A stretch of 7,779 nucleotides of DNA from an uncultured Campylobacter sp. (GTDB lineage: Bacteria; Campylobacterota; Campylobacteria; Campylobacterales; Campylobacteraceae), in assembly GCF_937997595.1 (NCBI RefSeq), contig NZ_CALKTS010000285.1:1-7779 (forward strand), given 5' to 3'. A model generated the notes under the pieces. That model saw nothing but the letters and a program-made list of their open reading frames with translations. It was not told where the DNA came from and did not search any database. Below, piece after piece: positions 5,656 to 7,779 of the stretch. Numbering within the stretch: the first letter of the stretch is position 1; every line of letters begins with the position of its first letter. The position numbers and the translations under genes are program-made.

Positions 5656-6402
5656 TTAATGCTTCTCGATAAAAAGCCCAGCCCAGCTCTGCTGCGTCGC
5701 CATCGCCTCTACGACATTGATATTTACTCGGTGCGGCATCGCTAGGCAGCTTAGCACGATCTGCGCGATATCCTCGGGCAGGATCGCATCGACCCCCTCA
5801 TACACGGCTGCGGCGCGCGCTAGATCGCCTTTAAAGCGCACCTCGCTAAACTCGCTCTTACAGATTCCCGGCGCGATCTCCGTCACGCGGATGCCGGTGC
5901 CGCGCAGGTCGTTGCGGATATTGCGGCTAAACTGCTTGATAAACGCCTTGCTCGCGCCGTAAACGTGACTACCCGGATAGGGCCACGCGCCCGCAGTCGA
6001 GCCGAGATTGAAGATATAGCCGCTGCCGCGCGCGATCATCAGCGGCAGCACCGCCTTGGTCGAATACAGCACGCCTTTGATATTCGTATCGACCATCGTC
6101 TCCAAATCCTCTACGGGCGTCTGCGCGATCCCCTCAAGCCCGAGCGCGAGCCCTGCATTATTTACGAGAACCTCGACGTCTTTGAAATTTTCAGGTAGCG
6201 CGCTTACGGCGTCAAACACCGCAGCCTTATCGCGAATGTCTGCGGCGATAATGTGCGTGTTGCCTAGCTCGCTCGCTAGCTTTTGCAGCCGCTCCTTGCG
6301 GCGCCCAAGCGCAATGATCTTATAGCCTTGCGCGCTAAGCGCCCTAGAAATCGCCTCTCCAAAGCCGCTCGTAGCGCCCGTGATGAATGCCGTATTTTTC
6401 AT
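5656..6402 (-). CDS. ydfG: YdfG-like NADP-dependent short-chain dehydrogenase
   Basis: The 248-residue product is a classical short-chain dehydrogenase. It has the cofactor motif TGATSGFG (8-15), the GRR basic pair (33-35) favouring NADP(H), NNAG (81-84), catalytic S135 in GSTAG, and Y148/K152 in YGASK. From end to end it closely follows E. coli YdfG, sharing LVNNAGLALG, GSTAG-WPY-G, VRFKGD and the HVNIN-like RVNIN stretch. YdfG oxidises 3-hydroxy acids such as L-allo-threonine and serine, and also reduces malonic semialdehyde. The start is placed at the ATG at 6402, which is preceded by AAAGGGG 5 nt upstream and directly gives the Rossmann strand. An in-frame extension to 6537 has no family similarity and overlaps the likely promoter. 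It is the first gene of an operon with the antiporter 16 bp downstream. Confidence 0.93.
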   Translation of the reverse strand: MKNTAFITGATSGFGEAISRALSAQGYKIIALGRRKERLQKLASELGNTHIIAADIRDKAAVFDAVSALPENFKDVEVLVNNAGLALGLEGIAQTPVEDLETMVDTNIKGVLYSTKAVLPLMIARGSGYIFNLGSTAGAWPYPGSHVYGASKAFIKQFSRNIRNDLRGTGIRVTEIAPGICKSEFSEVRFKGDLARAAAVYEGVDAILPEDIAQIVLSCLAMPHRVNINVVEAMATQQSWAGLFIEKH

Positions 6403-6407
6403 ATGAT

Positions 6408-6414
6408 CCCCTTT
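6408..6414 (-). promoter_or_regulatory. Ribosome binding site deciding the ydfG start
   Basis: On the minus strand AAAGGGG ends 5 nt before the ATG at 6402-6400. It is the strongest Shine-Dalgarno match nearby and favours this start over the in-frame ATG at 6537. Confidence 0.7.
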
Positions 6415-6438
6415 GCGTAAAATTTTAAATTTAGCGCA

Positions 6439-6444
6439 ATGATA
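6439..6444 (-). promoter_or_regulatory. Candidate -10 box of the ydfG-nhaC operon
   Basis: TATCAT on the minus strand lies 36 nt before the ydfG ATG, with an AT-rich leader (AAATTTAAAATTTTA) after it. No -35 is evident. Confidence 0.35.
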
Positions 6445-6604
6445 ACGCAAAACGGATTTAGAATTTATGAATTTTATCTTGCGGCGCGGGCGCGGATGAA
6501 ATAATACGAAGGCATTAGCAGGTTCTCTTGTGCGCACGAGCTCGCGAAGCTATTTGCTGGCAGGAAGGAGGTTTGCGGCTTAGCTACTAAAACTGCGTAC
6601 CGAT

Positions 6605-6679
6605 TAAATTTATAAAATTTAAATAAACGGCTTTATAAATTTAACCAAAGACGGCGTATCCGTCTGCTAAATTTATAAA
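6605..6679. repeat. Three alternating copies of TAAATTTATAAA
   Basis: TAAATTTATAAA occurs at 6605-6616 and 6668-6679, with its exact reverse complement at 6632-6643. The central copy can pair with either neighbour: a 13-bp stem on the left (15-17 nt loop) or a 12-bp stem on the right. The right-hand form encloses a second perfect hairpin, AGACGG/CCGTCT at 6649-6654/6660-6665. The two outer pairings are mutually exclusive. Confidence 0.5.
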
Positions 6680-6725
6680 TTAAACCCCTAAATTTTGATT
6701 TTGCTTTGAAATTTGGTGTTGAGCC

Positions 6726-6761
6726 GAGCGCCATCGCTACCGAGTAGTAACGACGGCGCTC
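6726..6761. terminator. Structured hairpin after the gene remnant
   Basis: GAGCGCC (6726-6732) pairs with GGCGCTC (6755-6761). Inside, after one mismatch, TCG pairs with CGA, and CTAC pairs with GTAG around a 3-nt CGA loop, with TAA bulged. The stem lies about 37 nt past the stop of the minus-strand remnant, as a terminator would, though no U-tract follows. Confidence 0.4.
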
Positions 6762-6797
6762 TGGTGGGTGTGAAATTTTAAATCTATTTGATCAAAT

Positions 6798-6989
6798 TTA
6801 GATCCAGTGCAACTCGTCATTTTTAATCACGTCGAATCCATTATTTAGCACGTTTTGCGCGATCTGTTCAGCTTCAGCTAGCGAGTGCATCGCGAAGATG
6901 CCGCACTGAAATTTATTCAGCTCAGCGATGCCCTCTTGAGGATACGCCTAAAATATTTTATGCTTACGCTCCACGCCGTCGTGATGTTA
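6798..6989 (-). pseudogene. C-terminal remnant of an unidentified protein
   Basis: A 49-codon open stretch (6947-6801, stop TAA at 6798-6800) translates to a protein-like sequence beginning AYPQEGIAELNKFQCGIF, continuing with an AEAEQIAQN helix and ending NDELHWI. It has no start codon at its head. Upstream in the same frame a TAG (6950-6948) is followed by further plausible protein, DGVERKHKIF, up to a TAA at 6989-6987. Beyond that the frame stays open to a TAA at 7100. The TAG falls where a Trp codon (TGG) would need only one change. I do not recognise the family. It is most simply a decayed gene whose last 50 codons survive; a chance open frame is the alternative. Confidence 0.45.
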
Positions 6990-7242
6990 ATATTTGGTTT
7001 TAATAGCAACTAGCTCCAATAAAATTTTATCTGTCACGCACAAAGTCTTTTGCGTTTTTCGATTTAAAATTTGAGTCGCAAGAATTCCATTCGTCGTTTA
7101 CGGATACTCAGAATAAATATTGTGGCTATTTTATACGTGCAAAGTAAGATAAAATTTGTAGTTCTCAGGCGTGGCAAAATCACGCACCCCGTTTTACAAA
7201 TGGCAAAATAAAGCGCGCCAGAATCGACCCTAACTTGAAATT

Positions 7243-7779
7243 TTATTTAAAAAGCAAATCGGATTTTAGCTTGGAATAAACCTGCTCGCCTTTTAGCTCG
7301 CGGACGATTTGCAGCGCGAATTCCATTGCAGTAGCAGGGCCCCGCGAGGTCATGATGTTTTGATCTTTTACGACGTTTGCGGATGGGGTGTATCCCGCGT
7401 GTGCGACGGTCTTTTCAAAGCCCGGATAGCAAGTATAAGAGCTTTTTAGCACACCCGCGGTAGCTAGGGCCCACGGAGCGGCACATATTGCGCCGATTTT
7501 TGCGTTATTTGCATCAAAGTCGCGTAGGATCTTACCAAGCTTCACGCTTTTGGCTAAATTCTCCGCGCCAGGTAAACCTCCCGGCAAAACGATCATAGAA
7601 AATTCAGACACCTTAATATCATCCAAAATTTTATCCGCCACAAGCTCGATGCCGTGCGTGCCGCGAACGCATTTTTTATCCAGTCCTACAGATACCGCAT
7701 CGATCTCTGCGCGGCGCAAAATATCGATCAGGCTCACGGCCTCGATCTCTTCAAAACCATTTGCTAAAATGATCGCTAC
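7243..7779 (-). CDS. DJ-1/PfpI-family protein (5' end outside window)
   Basis: The frame is open to the window edge, so the gene begins just outside; only a few residues are missing, since the visible start VAIILANGFEEIEAV is the normal first strand and motif of the family. There are 178 visible residues against a usual 180-190. Landmarks are GFEEIEA (8-14) with the conserved acidic residue, the LPGG turn (65-68), and the nucleophile elbow GAICAAPWAL with reactive Cys at visible residue 99, followed by the CYPGFE segment typical of DJ-1/YajL/ThiJ proteins. Members have been assigned roles as oxidative-stress chaperones or glyoxalase/deglycase enzymes, and some of these activities are disputed. 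The protein should be cytosolic. The GTG at 7737 is an internal Val, not the start. Confidence 0.9.
   Translation of the reverse strand, partial: VAIILANGFEEIEAVSLIDILRRAEIDAVSVGLDKKCVRGTHGIELVADKILDDIKVSEFSMIVLPGGLPGAENLAKSVKLGKILRDFDANNAKIGAICAAPWALATAGVLKSSYTCYPGFEKTVAHAGYTPSANVVKDQNIMTSRGPATAMEFALQIVRELKGEQVYSKLKSDLLFK

Larger units (their letters stand above)
6403..7242. other. Mostly non-coding region between ydfG and the DJ-1-like gene
   Basis: This 0.84-kb stretch has no intact gene. From left to right it holds the ydfG leader, three copies of a 12-bp AT-rich word in alternating orientation (6605-6679), a structured hairpin (6726-6761), the remnant of a minus-strand gene (6798 to about 7097) and a short AT-rich tail with a small 5-bp hairpin (7169-7185, GCGTG/CACGC) downstream of the DJ-1-like gene. 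Confidence 0.55.

Noticed and set aside
6403..6537. N-terminal extension of the dehydrogenase
   Set aside because: The extra 45 residues have no family counterpart, the AAAGGGG site lies directly before the internal ATG at 6402, and a likely promoter falls inside the extension.
6562..6572. Strong Shine-Dalgarno-like AGGAAGGAGG on the plus strand
   Set aside because: No start codon with an open frame follows at a useful distance.
7735..7737. GTG as start of the DJ-1-like gene
   Set aside because: The frame continues upstream to the window edge and encodes the conserved first strand and GFEEIEA motif, so this codon is internal.

Overview
The window looks like a Campylobacterota chromosome, most likely a comparatively GC-rich oral-type Campylobacter. 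This is inferred from the very frequent AAATTT-type words between genes, a poly-G tract at the start of a lipoprotein gene and another beside a secreted Cys-rich Sel1-repeat gene, and the protein families present. No rRNA, tRNA, insertion sequence, integrase or CRISPR array was found.

Layout: (1) 282-956, minus strand, a secreted cysteine-rich Sel1/Hcp-like protein. (2) 957-1146, a divergent promoter region with a C9/G9 tract and an inverted repeat. (3) 1147-2349, plus strand, glutamate racemase MurI with a TTG start and about 147 extra hydrophilic residues between its catalytic core and C-terminal tail. (4) 2350-3269, about 0.9 kb without a convincing gene, containing a degenerate tandem array with a 36-37 bp period and several strong inverted repeats. 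(5) 3270-3667, minus strand, an EexN-like lipoprotein gene with two 47-residue repeats; its natural ATG and signal peptide are separated from the rest by a G8 tract that puts them out of frame here. (6) 3668-3944, a non-coding stretch with nested inverted repeats. (7) 5656-6402 and 3945-5639, minus strand, a two-gene operon: a YdfG-like NADP-dependent short-chain dehydrogenase, then an NhaC-family Na+/H+ antiporter. (8) 6403-7242, mostly non-coding, with alternating AT-rich inverted repeats, a structured hairpin and the in-frame remnant of an unidentified gene. (9) 7243 to the right edge, minus strand, a DJ-1/PfpI-family protein lacking only its first few residues.

The genes do not form one pathway. 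MurI supplies D-glutamate for the cell wall, the dehydrogenase/antiporter pair looks co-transcribed, and the Sel1 and EexN-like proteins are exported. Both exported-protein genes carry poly-G tracts near their 5' ends, which suggests that surface or periplasmic functions are switched by slipped-strand mispairing while the metabolic genes are not. No complete new multi-gene system was found. The best leads are the frame-off poly-G lipoprotein, the MurI insertion and the 36-37 bp repeat array.
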